Below are positions 12,901-23,489 of a DNA stretch of 64,000 nt, in pieces. The position numbers and the translations under genes are program-made. Below the pieces are notes generated by a model that worked only from the letters and a program-made list of their open reading frames with translations, made no database searches and was not told the DNA's origin. Every line of letters starts with the position of its first letter. Position 1 is the first letter of the stretch. The stretch lies in assembly GCF_001039355.2 (NCBI RefSeq), contig NW_019775405.1:166959-230958 (forward strand). Direction: 5' to 3'. The DNA comes from Lingula anatina. Lineage: Eukaryota; Brachiopoda; Lingulata; Lingulida; Lingulidae.

Positions 12901-15900
12901 TGGCAACATGAACAGGAATATGAACAGTAACATTTTCGCTGAACTGGAAATGGGAATTGTTCATTGTCAAACAGTGTGCAAATGTCTGATTACAGTAATG
13001 ACTGAAAGCTTTTAAAATCGGCAAAATCAGAATAGTTCTTTCTGTCCTATCCTCTCTAAGTATGGGGCCGTGTGAGGATGTTTGACTTAGTGCACATGTC
13101 TGTGTATTTGGAGGGGGGGGGGCAGGAAATAAGTGATTATTTGTTTAAGTGCATGTGTGTGTGTGTTTGTGTGCGTGCATGCATGTTGACCCTGTTTGAC
13201 CAATTTTTGTCACAAATTTTTGTGAAAGGATACCCCCCCCCCTCCCGACCATCCTATATGTTTGTCCCTTCAAACTTTGTTTTCAAGTTTGATCGCAAGG
13301 ATTTGCTTTGCAAATACGAGATAACCCAAAAGAAACATCTTTTGATATGTAATAGATATAAAAATGTGTTATCAGGAGAAAAGTACACCAGTAGTTGCGG
13401 TGAAAGTAAACATGTTGTGGAGAAATGTTCCGTTAGGAAATATTTATGTCAATTTTGTTTTCTTAAACCTGATTTTCTCTGTTTAAATAGCCTTTTTTTC
13501 TGTCCCAAGGGCACAGTGTCTTTTTAAAGCAATAAAATAATTACTATGCTCAAAATAAGCATTCAGTCTCTCCTCTGTCTGTCTCTTTTGAATGCGTATT
13601 TAAGTTGATTGGAAATAAATAATAGATTGTACATACAAGAAAATTTACTTTTCATTTTTGCATTGAGGTTCCTTGTCAGACCCCTTCAATAAAAGTGGTT
13701 AGCTTTGAATAAAAGCTATTTAATACTCTAGGTTTTTCATTTCTTTCTTGAAAGAGAAATTTCTTTTCCTTAAAATTGGCACTGATGTATCTAGGGGCGA
13801 ATGTGTACAGCTTAAGAAATTAATTTTGCCGAGGACAGAAGAGATGATGGTATAATTGTCCATTGTGAAATGAAAGGCTAATATATGATTTAAAAAATAC
13901 ATTTTCGTAGTTTATTTTCTTGCATGTGCAAACTGTAGGCATGTAAATTTTGTTTAGACTTTTCTTACAATTTGAATATGATGAGTTGTGTTTCCTGAAA
14001 GAAGATTTGTTTATTTATGTCTTAAAAACGAAGACTCAAAAGTTTTGAAAAGTGAGTTGGAATAATGTTAGAAGGTTCGTTTTTTTTCCAAAAAAGTGAA
14101 TAGAAGTGCTAGAGACAGAAACTCACTCCCTCTCTCCCTCCAGTCTTGTTTTACCATGAGTGTTTTACAAAGTTCACACACTGAAGTATTCTGATTGTAA
14201 AAAGATGATCACGCCGCGGCTCCATGTTCAAGCGTGCATACTCCAAACCCCCCAGTGTTACATTTATATAGAAAGAGTCCCCAACTTCAATCTTTTCACC
14301 CCCTTTAAGGACCCACAGAATGACTTCTCCTAACAACTTGAAAGAACTGTAAAAACATCAGAAGGAAGAGGTAAAGTCAAGTACACTGAATGTGGAAGCA
14401 AAATAAACCCAAACAGAACAAAACCAGGTACAAAAAGCACTGGGGTCAAGGAAATGGCTGACAATTGGTATCATTGTCTGTGTTAAGAAAAACTTGGCAA
14501 TTTTTGTGCTCAAGGGGAGTTTTTAAATGAAGTTGACTCAGTGCAAGATGCAGAGAAAAAGGAAGGTCACTTCAGCACGAGATGAACAGCATGTATGAGA
14601 GTGACCTTGGTTTTGAATCCTAAAGTGATGATATTTTAGATTAAAAAGGAGGGGAGTTTGAGCTAGAATAAAACAAGTTTGCCTAGTCAACCAATAGACC
14701 CTCAAATCCTACAAATCCTCCTCAGAAATTTAGAACTGGAATACCACAAAAAAGGGTTACATAGCTATCAGGTAAATCTATTCACCTGCAGAATTTCCAT
14801 TGCTTTGTTTCGTTTGAGGAAAAGAAACTGAACTGAAAAGTTTAAGATTCTGTTCTGATGATCTGGGAATAAATGGATTAAATGCAGCGAGGGGTCAAGC
14901 TGTAAAAATGTGATGGAGGGTCAGTTTTTAAAAGACCTTATCAACGTTGCTTTGTAACCTTATGCTCTCATAGTACCCCTCCCCCCCCCCCTTTCAGCAA
15001 ATTGTTCTATTCATGGAAAAATGTTTGAAGGCAAATTTACCGTAAAGTGAAAAAAAGGTGAAGCTCAAAACGTTATTGTTTCTGAGACGTTGTTGCTTTA
15101 AAATTTTCAAATACTCATTTTATTGTAAACTGGAGGCAGAGCATGGACACATTAAAATAATTAAGCTGGTGATTGCACAGCATGTAAACTGAGCAACTTC
15201 ACTTTTGCTTATCAGTGTGAGGTGGCATCACACATATCTGAGCTTAAATATATGTAGACGGGTGTTTCTAGTGTGAGGCTCCTTGACTCAAATCTATCAA
15301 AAGTTGCTGCGATCTAAATAACCTTAATGTTGAAGCATTCCACAAGTCTGGTCCTAATGGTTAGGAGGTCATGTAAGTACATGGGAATTTGGGCAATTGC
15401 TGTCTGCTGCCATTGAGGCGTAACCGTGACTTGTTGAATGATATATGCTCCATTATTTAAACACCAGCGAAGTGGTTGTAAATTGGGAGAGAGGAAAGGA
15501 GCTTGATAATTATTTCTGCTAATGTGTAAAACAAAAATTGAAAATTTTGTAGTGGATATATTTCAGCAGGGAACTTTGATTAAGGAACAGAACTGTTTTT
15601 TTTTTTTTCTGTGATAAGTGGATAGTTAAGATGTTTTATTAATTAAAACCTTTCCCACAGAATTTGTCTTTAAAAATTATTGAAAATATAATTCACTTGT
15701 TTGAAGTACATTATTAGGGCAGCTTGAAGGTTTGTCTGTTAGTCTGAATATGAAGTTAATTGTTTTGAAAATTAATTCATCATTTCAAAATGACATTGGT
15801 CAGGAAAACTTCGGGCAGAATTATTGGATCGTAGAGGTTATCATGCTGCAGGCCCATCTTATCAAAGGCCGTTAAGTTCAAATTTTCACTGTTCTGAGAC

Positions 15901-16812
15901 TTAAAACTTAAAAAAGGACATCGGAAGTTTTTAAACTAGTATATAGTACTTGATCTGTCAGTCATTTGATTTGAAAAGTCCAAATTGCCATAGGTTTCTG
16001 AGAACTATTTTTCTTTTGTCTTTTTGTCAAAGATTGTTTTTTTTATTATATTTTTCGTACATTTTTTGATGCACCCTGCATGACATAGAACTACTACAAC
16101 CTTTACCACCAGTTGATGAATAAAGCAATACCTGGAAGCTCAGGATCTAACGAATTCAAAAATACACGTACAGCCGGATGATTGGAGCCTTTGATGCTTT
16201 TTACCATCACAGACAAATCATGGATATCAACATGCCGAGGAGAGGTTGAGGAAACCCACACCCTGCCCCCACCCCTGGGCAGAAAAAAAAATTGAAAAAT
16301 AGAAGATAGAAAAATAACCAGTATGTCACATTTTTAGTATATGAAATATGCTTCTTATGATATTGACAGAATTCTATTTTTGTTCTTTTCAGAGCAGTGG
16401 AAGAGGTGTCAAATCAACAGAGGTATGTTAAAAAAATTCACTAAATCATGATAGATCTCCAAGTTGAAGGTAGCAACTCATTGAAATGATATATGCATTT
16501 TTCATGCATTTTGTTCATTAAAATGACAACAGTATGTTTATCTGAAACCTTAATTTGAACTTTTTGCTCTGAAACATGCTTTCATTTGAATCATATATTA
16601 TTGCAAATAATCCGATATTGAATTTTTATGAAGTGTAATATTATCTCCTCCAACCTTTCTCAGCTTTTATTTCACAGGCTAATAAGGGACAAAGTTTTAT
16701 CTTATTCAAATTGTATTTCTATCTTTGTATTTTTTTTCGAAATTAGAGAAAGAGCGAAGTAGAATCACAACATGAGAAAAAAGAGGAAAAGACAGAAACT
16801 TCCAGCTCTTGA
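6979..16812 (+). CDS. HMGA-type AT-hook chromatin protein, four coding exons
   Basis: Spliced CDS: 6979-7086, 7341-7418, 16393-16422 and 16747-16812, about 93 residues. Every intron is phase 0 with GT and AG ends (donors GAG/GTATGC, ACG/GTGAGT, GAG/GTATGT; acceptors TTTCAG, TTTTCAG, AATTAG). Exon 1 has a Ser/Thr/Pro-rich start and the AT-hook KRPRGRPRK. Exon 2 has KRPRGRPKGSKN, the form seen in the second hook of vertebrate HMGA1 and HMGA2. Exon 3 is only ten codons, with a lone GRG. Exon 4 is a charged Glu/Lys tail ending in a serine cluster, like the acidic HMGA tail. Family knowledge: AT-hooks bind the minor groove of AT-rich DNA and shape chromatin. The third hook of vertebrate HMGA is missing or reduced. 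One hook per exon and a huge internal intron also match that family. A different multi-AT-hook protein is possible but less likely. Confidence 0.85.
7419..16392 (+). other. Second intron of the HMGA gene, about 9 kb
   Basis: The intron runs from the ACG/GTGAGT donor to the TTTTCAG acceptor. It holds poly-G and poly-C runs (near 7964, 12254, 13112, 13232), GGTA-type simple repeat (about 11281-11365), a TG-rich tract (about 13152-13190) and long T-rich stretches. Open frames inside, such as 13072-13527, consist of low-complexity sequence and have no recognisable domain. I see no gene here. Confidence 0.75.
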
Positions 16813-16818
16813 GCTTCA

Positions 16819-16886
16819 GTTACCATGCCAACAGTAAAACCTCCCACAAGGTGTCACCACTGTTCTGTTGTGGTCACCGTGGAAAC
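16819..16886. promoter_or_regulatory. Two X-box-like sites at the start of the HMGA 3' UTR
   Basis: GTTACCATGCCAAC (16819-16832) and GTCACCGTGGAAAC (16873-16886) resemble the RFX X-box, which is an imperfect palindrome of GTTNCC and GGNAAC half-sites around AT. A half-site, GTTACC, follows at 16889. They are close to the sites at 20578-20620 in the same transcript. They could act in DNA or as RNA hairpin arms. Confidence 0.4.
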
Positions 16887-19800
16887 CAGTTACCATAAGA
16901 AGCAAATTAGAAATATTCAATGCCTAGGTAATATTAGCCAAGATGCTTTCAGTATGAGTGGAAGAAGAGTGGAGAATGTTCCTTTACAATCAATATCTTC
17001 CATTTTGCTATATAGCTGTGATCAGAGGCGTTAAAATGTTTTTCTTTATTAGTGAAGATTGCAGACTGTAACTGTCCGAGAGTTAATTTTATCTTCTGTC
17101 CCCCTCTCCAAATTTTATCAATAACATTTGCATAGTTACTATATTTCTGCACCCTATAACTGGTATTTTAAAGTGAAATGTGTTTGTGTGTTATTTGTTT
17201 AAGATTATTGTATTTATCTAGAACATGTAGAACTGCATAGTCACATTTACACACTGCCGCTGGAGATGACAGCGATCCAAAGTGGCACATACTTGAATTT
17301 GTATAATCAAGCAGGCACAATAGATAATAAGGTAAATGTCTCAAGAGGTAAGGTAGATTGCATTACTTCATGTGCATTCTTTGATGAAACTTATCTAGTT
17401 TGTTAAATTGTGTGCCACCTCTGTATAAATTTAACTAGTAAGGGTTACAGTCAACTTTTTAAAATTAGCTAGAGGTTGTAGAATTATCGCATACTTTAAG
17501 TGTGTTAATGCTATATATTTTAAACGGAGCCTAAAATTTCAGCATTGCTACTTGCTTGACTGAATTTATGTGAGAGGGAAATGTATAGGTGTATTTACAC
17601 TAGCTCAGATAAAACGATCCAAGTGACAAGGTTCAAATTGTCTAATTTCACTTAACTTGGCTAAGTAGGTAAATTCCCAAGATTGTCTGTTGTGTTTTCA
17701 TCAGTTTGATTGCAATCAGCATCAGTTTAGTGATAGCCTACATCAGTTTGAATCCATTCACAATGAAGCTAACTTAGACCTGATATCCAATGCATCGCTA
17801 TATGCACAAATTAACCAGCTTGCTAGTTATATTGATAAGGATGTCTTTTGACATTAAGTGAAAATTTTTAAATCAGTTTTTGAGGTCATAGCTTTCTTCA
17901 TTTGGAGAAAAATTTCCCCTTTGAGCTGCCTTGGTCATACCAATGTAAAAAATCCAAAATATTTTAGAGGTCTCCCAAAACTCTGACAGGGAATTCATTA
18001 TTTAATTTTAGGATGCATGTGTAACAAAACTATTTTTGAGGAGGAGGGGCCTTTGATGTTTTGAAAGTTTTTGTATTCATTTTCCTCTCTGCAAATAGTG
18101 GAAATAGTCAACGTTGGGCTAGAAATCGGCAGTGGGGAGATTGAGATGTCCATTTTGTACAAAAGATATAAAGAATGTTTTTACTTTTTGTGAGAGTGTG
18201 ATAAAATGTGTCTTTTGCCTCTGTTTTAATTAAAAAGCCCTTAGAGAGCAGAGGAAGTGATTACACGGTCTACTTCAATTTGACAGCCCTGGTTTTTTTT
18301 CCATCCTAGGGTCAAAAAAAAGAGGCTTACCAACTATGTTTGACTTACTTTTTTATTTTCGACTAGATGCATAAACGTGTGTAAAAAAAGGTCAATGCCC
18401 TTTAAGGCTAGACATTTAATTTTTTCTGTGACAATTGCTTTTATTTAGAGGTGTTTTATTAACATTTAAATCTAGTTGTTATACCTTTTACAATTGGGTG
18501 GGACACTACACTTAAAAAAAATGTTTTAACTCAGACAGTTATTTGTAATGTCCCTTTGAAATTCAAGATGCATGACTGAAAACATGAAAGATTATAACTT
18601 ACATTTAGTTGTACTTTGGTAGCAGAATTTATTTTGCTAACAACAAACATGCTTAGATAATTTCAGTGAATTTTAAGCGACGCATCTTTCAACAGAATGC
18701 AATGGCTATTTTAGGACGTCACAAACAAAACATTTAATGTATTTGGTTTGTCTGCTGGTCAGACATACCAACAGTATACTATTTACAGAAACAAAATAAA
18801 GAAGAAAAATTTATGAAAACATTTTAAATTGGGACAAAAGACAGCAAAAGAAATATAATGGAATTGGAATTTTGAGGCTTGGTCATTCTTTTTGCACATG
18901 CATTTTACGAATTTGAAGAAATTAGTAGTTAAATGCTTATTAATGTTTTGATTAGTAGTACTTTGTGAAAGTATTTTAAGAACAATATATTCCTTTGAGA
19001 TAAATAGGAAAATATGCTTGGAGCAGTTTTTAATTGTAACAATTTTAATCCATGTACACAATCTTAAGAACAAAAATCAATTAAGTTAAGGCAAAATGTT
19101 AACCACCTGTCAATCAGTGATATACTGTTGAAAACCTCGTATACTAAGTGATGGTTTGAAATTAGATTTTATCATCACATAAGTTTTTAACTTTTATCAA
19201 CCATTTTCATTTATTCTTTGACATCTATTCACCAATTTTTTGACTGAGCCCCAGTCACATAAGAAGTAATGGTATCAGAAACTAAGTCACCACATATTTG
19301 TATTTTATTTTACTGTGGTTAGATGTAGAAAGTATCTGAGATTTTTCCCGCAAAATATTGCAACAGCCTGTACAACAACAAAAGACTAGGTAAATTCATA
19401 ACTAATGTCGCAGTTTTTCAATGTTTAAAGTTTTACAAACATATAACATAGTAACTTCCAAAATTCAACGTGATTTCCAAATTTATCCATCTGCAAATAT
19501 GTTGAATTTTGTAGCAACCAGACAGCTGTCTAAAGTTTAAGTATTTCATACGGAGAATGTGTCAAAGAGAAATACCCTACCATACATCATTTTGGTTAAT
19601 GTGCCCCTTGCTCTCTATGACAGGGCCAATGTTTAACAATTGCTCTAGCTATTTACCTTTACATTGAAAGAATTTTAAAATGACACCTCTTCTACCTGAG
19701 TGTGCTAGATGTTGCTGGAGAAAAATTAATGGAGACTGACTGAGTGAAACGACTCCACTTTGAGGTTGCATATATGTCTGTGTGTCTCCACGTATGAGCA

Positions 19801-20517
19801 CATTGGCAAGCATGCGTGTGCGAATGCAAGTGTGGAAAAAGTTCTTGAAATGTGTAAGGGACTAATATGAGGATTGCGGTTGAGGGAGGGGGGTGGGGGG
19901 GTGGGCAGAAGCACCAAAGGGGTTTGTTATGGATAGAATAATGATGTAACTAATAGTGTGGAATTTTGCATCCAAATAGAGGTTGATGTTTATTTCAATG
20001 TAATTGTCTCATATCCTTTTATATTCTCTTGAAACAAAGAACAATTTGTGTCATGCACCCCCCCCCCCACTGCCCCCTAAACCTCCATCCATTTCTACAG
20101 TGTTATTGAATCACATTTTGTTGTGCTCATCTACTGCAATGCTGGAGTTGAGATAAAAAAACATTGCATATATATCTAATAATAAGCACATCCTTGTTGG
20201 CAAATTGCTTAAGATTATTTTAAAGAGAGTGGTCCACCCTTTTCAAAATGCAAACAAGAATAGTATATTTTAGGGCTTTATATTTCATAGCTTAGATATT
20301 ATATATATAAATGTGTCAGAGAGGGAAAAACTGGTGTGTTAGAAACTGCCTTGCCCAAACCATAAAATGGCTTTATTGATAATATATAAAGTTTATGATA
20401 TAGATATACAGTATGATAGTGTCCTCTATAAACATTTAGGAATTATATCCTTAGCATAAGATATATAATATGATATCATATTAAATAGCAGTGCACAATA
20501 ATGCAGATTATTTAGCC

Positions 20518-20524
20518 CTACCTC
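20518..20524 (+). promoter_or_regulatory. Candidate let-7 seed site in HMGA 3' UTR
   Basis: CTACCTC is an exact complement of let-7 bases 2-8, followed by C rather than the preferred A. Known biology: vertebrate HMGA2 is a classic let-7 target and let-7 is conserved in bilaterians. Only one such heptamer was found in the roughly 4.6 kb, which chance alone could supply, and pairing outside the seed looks weak. Confidence 0.3.
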
Positions 20525-20577
20525 CATGCTGATGTAAGTCAACATGTGAACAGAGCTGTAACAATGTTAATGGTGTT

Positions 20578-20620
20578 GTTTCCATGGTGACTGTTACATA
20601 GCAACTGTAACCATGGAAAC
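20578..20620. promoter_or_regulatory. Triple X-box-like palindrome / hairpin
   Basis: Three X-box-like words lie in 43 bases: GTTTCCATGGTGAC (20578-20591), GTTACATAGCAAC (20593-20605) and GTAACCATGGAAAC (20607-20620). The first and third are inverted copies of each other at 13 of 14 positions, so the transcript could fold into a 14-bp stem with an inner stem. Read as DNA it is a dense RFX-type cluster; read as RNA it is a strong hairpin in the probable HMGA 3' UTR. Confidence 0.5.
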
Positions 20621-21439
20621 CGAGTGGTGAAAATGAAGTCCACTTAAAACAGTATTTTGAAGAGAGGGCGAGGGGTCATTTGTATTTAAGAGTCATGTCG
20701 TCTTAACGTTTTTATTTGCTGTGTCTGTTCAGATATTTTATATCTATTTTATTTTAATGAGACTTTTAGTTTTTTTCAAAATAGTTGTTTCGTACTACAA
20801 ATGATCACATCGAACATTACATCAAACTTGTAAAGTTTCCAAAACTAAATGTAGATTTTATTGAAATATGCTTTGGTTTTTATAATACATTGTTGCCTTT
20901 AGTGATCCTTTTTTTTTTTCATATTCTCTTAGACCCCATTCCCATACACTCCATATATCTAAGACTCAACTGTGTCATGCCTCCTGATGGCATCAAGTAG
21001 AATACAGAGGAACTGGTGTTTATACAAGTATGTTGGAAATGAGGAGAGGCATGTCACTCAGCTAAGCTGATTGCACTTAGCAAAAGACCCTGCAGAGTTG
21101 GGTGTATCCATGTAGACTAATGGTGTCTATGGGAATGGGATCTTATATCTACATTGGATATATAAATGGAGGAAAGCTCCAAAATTAAGGCCTTATAACA
21201 GACATTTCATTGCCACCATGTGTGTTCAATCCAGGCAAGTTCATAACAGAGATTGTTCTAGAAAACTTTCCACAAAGAAGCTCTGCCCCTAAAGATACAA
21301 ATGTCTGTCCCTATACATGCAGTCTTTTGACACGTCCAGTACAGACAGCTGAAAGAAGCACAAGTTACAAGAAAACAAATATATTTAGGCTGATGTAATC
21401 TAGAACCACTGAATCTTCAAAGTCACGAACATTTTGACC

Positions 21440-21445
21440 AATAAA
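21440..21445 (+). terminator. Polyadenylation signal AATAAA (HMGA)
   Basis: Canonical hexamer on the plus strand downstream of the HMGA coding region, followed by T/G-rich sequence. Assignment to HMGA rests on position only. Confidence 0.35.
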
Positions 21446-21766
21446 CCTTTGCACCTCTGAAAGCAACTTGGTGTTGCTCTGCTAATTTTGACCAATCTGA
21501 AAACTCCCCCATGATCAAAATCATTACAACGAGGAATTTATATTTGATGGATCTTTTTAGTGTATATTGAGTACAGTATACAGGGTGTCGCCAGTCACAA
21601 TTTGCCTATTGTCACTATGCTTCTTGGGCTTTGTGCTTTTATTTTCTGGAACAATCTTAAAAGTCTGGGCTCTCCATCTTTACCTACAGTGTCTTCTATC
21701 TGTTACAGCACTGTTCATGCTTTGGCTGATACAAATACAGGATTTTTTTTAAAGAAAAAGAAGTCT

Positions 21767-21772
21767 TTTATT
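21767..21772 (-). terminator. Polyadenylation signal for the minus-strand Cys-rich gene
   Basis: TTTATT on the plus strand reads AATAAA on the minus strand, about 120 bases beyond the stop codon of the last Cys-rich exon. The duplicate at 23533-23538 has the same signal. Confidence 0.45.
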
Positions 21773-21891
21773 CTTTAATTGTATTGTACATATTTACCAA
21801 GACCAGCCATGATTGTACCCCATATATTGCCATACGACGATAATTACTATTGTATAAATATAAATTTGATCTTATGCTGATTATCAGTCCA

Positions 21892-22412
21892 CTAGGGGCT
21901 TGGACAGTGGTCAGTGGTCGGACAGTGGTCAGACTGGGGTGGATCCGGAGATATTTTCTGACAGTCTTCCAAATTATCTTTGTCGGCACATCCTCCAATT
22001 TTGACAGTTTTCTGACATAAAAAAAAAAAAAAATTAGATGCCCATCAATGTAAACTTCATGAAGACCCAGCAAACAGCTTCCAACTGCCCCTGATGCAGT
22101 GAGATCGCAATCTTCTCCCTTATCAAAAACTGTGGGCTTTTTGCAAACTGTTGCTGCAAATTTGCAGGAAGGAATCTATGTAGTAAATGTACTAAATGTT
22201 GTACAAACACCGTTTAGAATTTCAAAAAAGAAATAGAAGAGATTTAAACAGCATGTGGCACTGGCACTGGCAGTGTTATGTCTTTTGATCAAATCTGAAA
22301 GAGAAAAGTAATTAAGACAACACACACACAAACTTTTTTCTATGTCCACTTGACCACTCTGATCACTATCTAAGTCTCCTTTTGGGTCAGGTACAAATGT
22401 GATATGATTCAA
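21892..22412 (-). CDS. Unrecognised cysteine-rich protein, 3' exons (copy A)
   Basis: I do not recognise the family. The last exon is 22011 down to 21892: a T-rich tract and TCAG acceptor, then 40 codons ending in TAG, with seven residues-spaced acidic and Cys motifs such as GGCADKDNLEDC and a DHCP repeat at the end. A likely upstream exon begins at 22175 after a TAG acceptor (IPSCKFAATVCKK, then GEDC and GSC); its donor is unclear. Further upstream, after a TTTCAG acceptor near 22297, and near 22330-22400 are two more open stretches; the latter is rich in Asp, Ser and Gln. In the second copy that stretch differs by an in-frame 9-base change, which suits coding sequence. Paired cysteines suggest a secreted or extracellular protein. 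The 5' end was not found. Exon limits other than the last are uncertain. Confidence 0.4.
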
Positions 22413-23489
22413 ATACAGGAGAAATTATTTTTAATTTGTACCTCCATATGTTGCTGTACCCATCATATTGTTTTACAAGTATATATCATATAACAGCAAA
22501 AACCATAGTTACCATGTACTGTAGGTAGGATATACAACTCGTATAATTAAAAAGGACGTAGAGTATGTTTACCAATGTGAGCCATGATTCAAATTTTTAA
22601 GGGTCGCCATTTTGTCATTTTATTTACTGTTATAAGCAATAGATGTGAAATTTGGTTGTCTAAAATGCACTCACGAAATCACAGCAAAGAAATTGGCAGA
22701 AGGCATTTGTGCAGAAAATAAGTGAATGTTCCTGAAAATGCAAGCAGTTAAAGTATACCCTATCCAAAAGTGACGAAAAAAAATTAACAAATTTATTGAA
22801 AATCTATTAACCTATTTTTGAGCTCTTAATTTCTATTTTTCCATGATTAAAAATGAAATTCACCAGTCTCTCTCTATATATCCATCCACGAGTTGGTAAG
22901 AACTCAAAACTGGATTTATAGTGGTTTTGTATTACAATCTTAAAATTAATATATCTTAGCTTAATTTCATTGAATTGAATACTTAATCTCCACTTGAAAT
23001 GATCACAATACCAGGTGTATTTCTGTCTGCTGTTCCTCTCATGAGACAATTATAAGAACTTTCATAACAAGTAGTACTTTTTGTAATTTTTTGCAAAGAA
23101 GTGGTTGAAGAACTATGAGAGAACAATGCATGGTTACTTGTATAATTATGGGAATTGAAATATCAGTGGTCAAATCATTTTTGAATTTATTGATATTGAA
23201 CAGGGACAAATTTTACATTAATGATCTTCTTGAAAGCTTACATATCACTTTGGTTTGTTCCGTAAGAGAACTGCATATATATATTTTGAATCTTTGTACT
23301 ATGTAAAAAGACAGAATATTACTTTTATAATAAAGTTAGATACTTAAAATTATCGATCAATGTTTGTCGCTTGCTAGAAGGTAGGTATGATTTTATTTGG
23401 CATGTTGCTGGTTTGTGTCAGGCATTTTTTTATTTTTCAAGCAGTGATAAGTACTTAAAAGAGGCCAGAACANNNNNNNNNNNNNNNNN

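Larger units (their letters stand above)
16813..21460 (+). other. Probable long 3' UTR of the HMGA gene
   Basis: After the TGA at 16810-16812 there is no coding signal on the plus strand for several kb. The sequence is AT-rich with many ATTTA pentamers. A canonical AATAAA lies at 21440-21445, followed by a T/G-rich stretch, and no better-placed signal with a convincing downstream element was found earlier (an AATAAA near 18792 is an alternative). Minus-strand polyadenylation signal 21767-21772 faces it, so the two units would converge. The extent is inferred, not shown. Confidence 0.45.
21728..23472. repeat. Direct duplicate copy A, ending at a 17-base N gap
   Basis: This matches 23490-25269 almost throughout. 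Differences are substitutions plus short indels, several of them multiples of three. The segment stops exactly at the N run 23473-23489, after which the second copy starts at the same word (GCTGATACAAATACAGG). The second copy continues beyond the shared end into unique sequence. That is the layout of two overlapping allelic contig ends placed in series. Plus-strand 23115-23306 is an unbroken 63-codon frame identical in both copies, but it has no domain I recognise. Confidence 0.92.

Noticed and set aside
13072-13527. 151-codon open frame in the HMGA intron
   Set aside because: Built from poly-G, TG-repeat and poly-C sequence; no domain and no homologous features.
23115-23306. 63-codon plus-strand frame identical in both copies
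   Set aside because: Near-identical alleles give no independent support; composition is AT-driven and no family is recognised.
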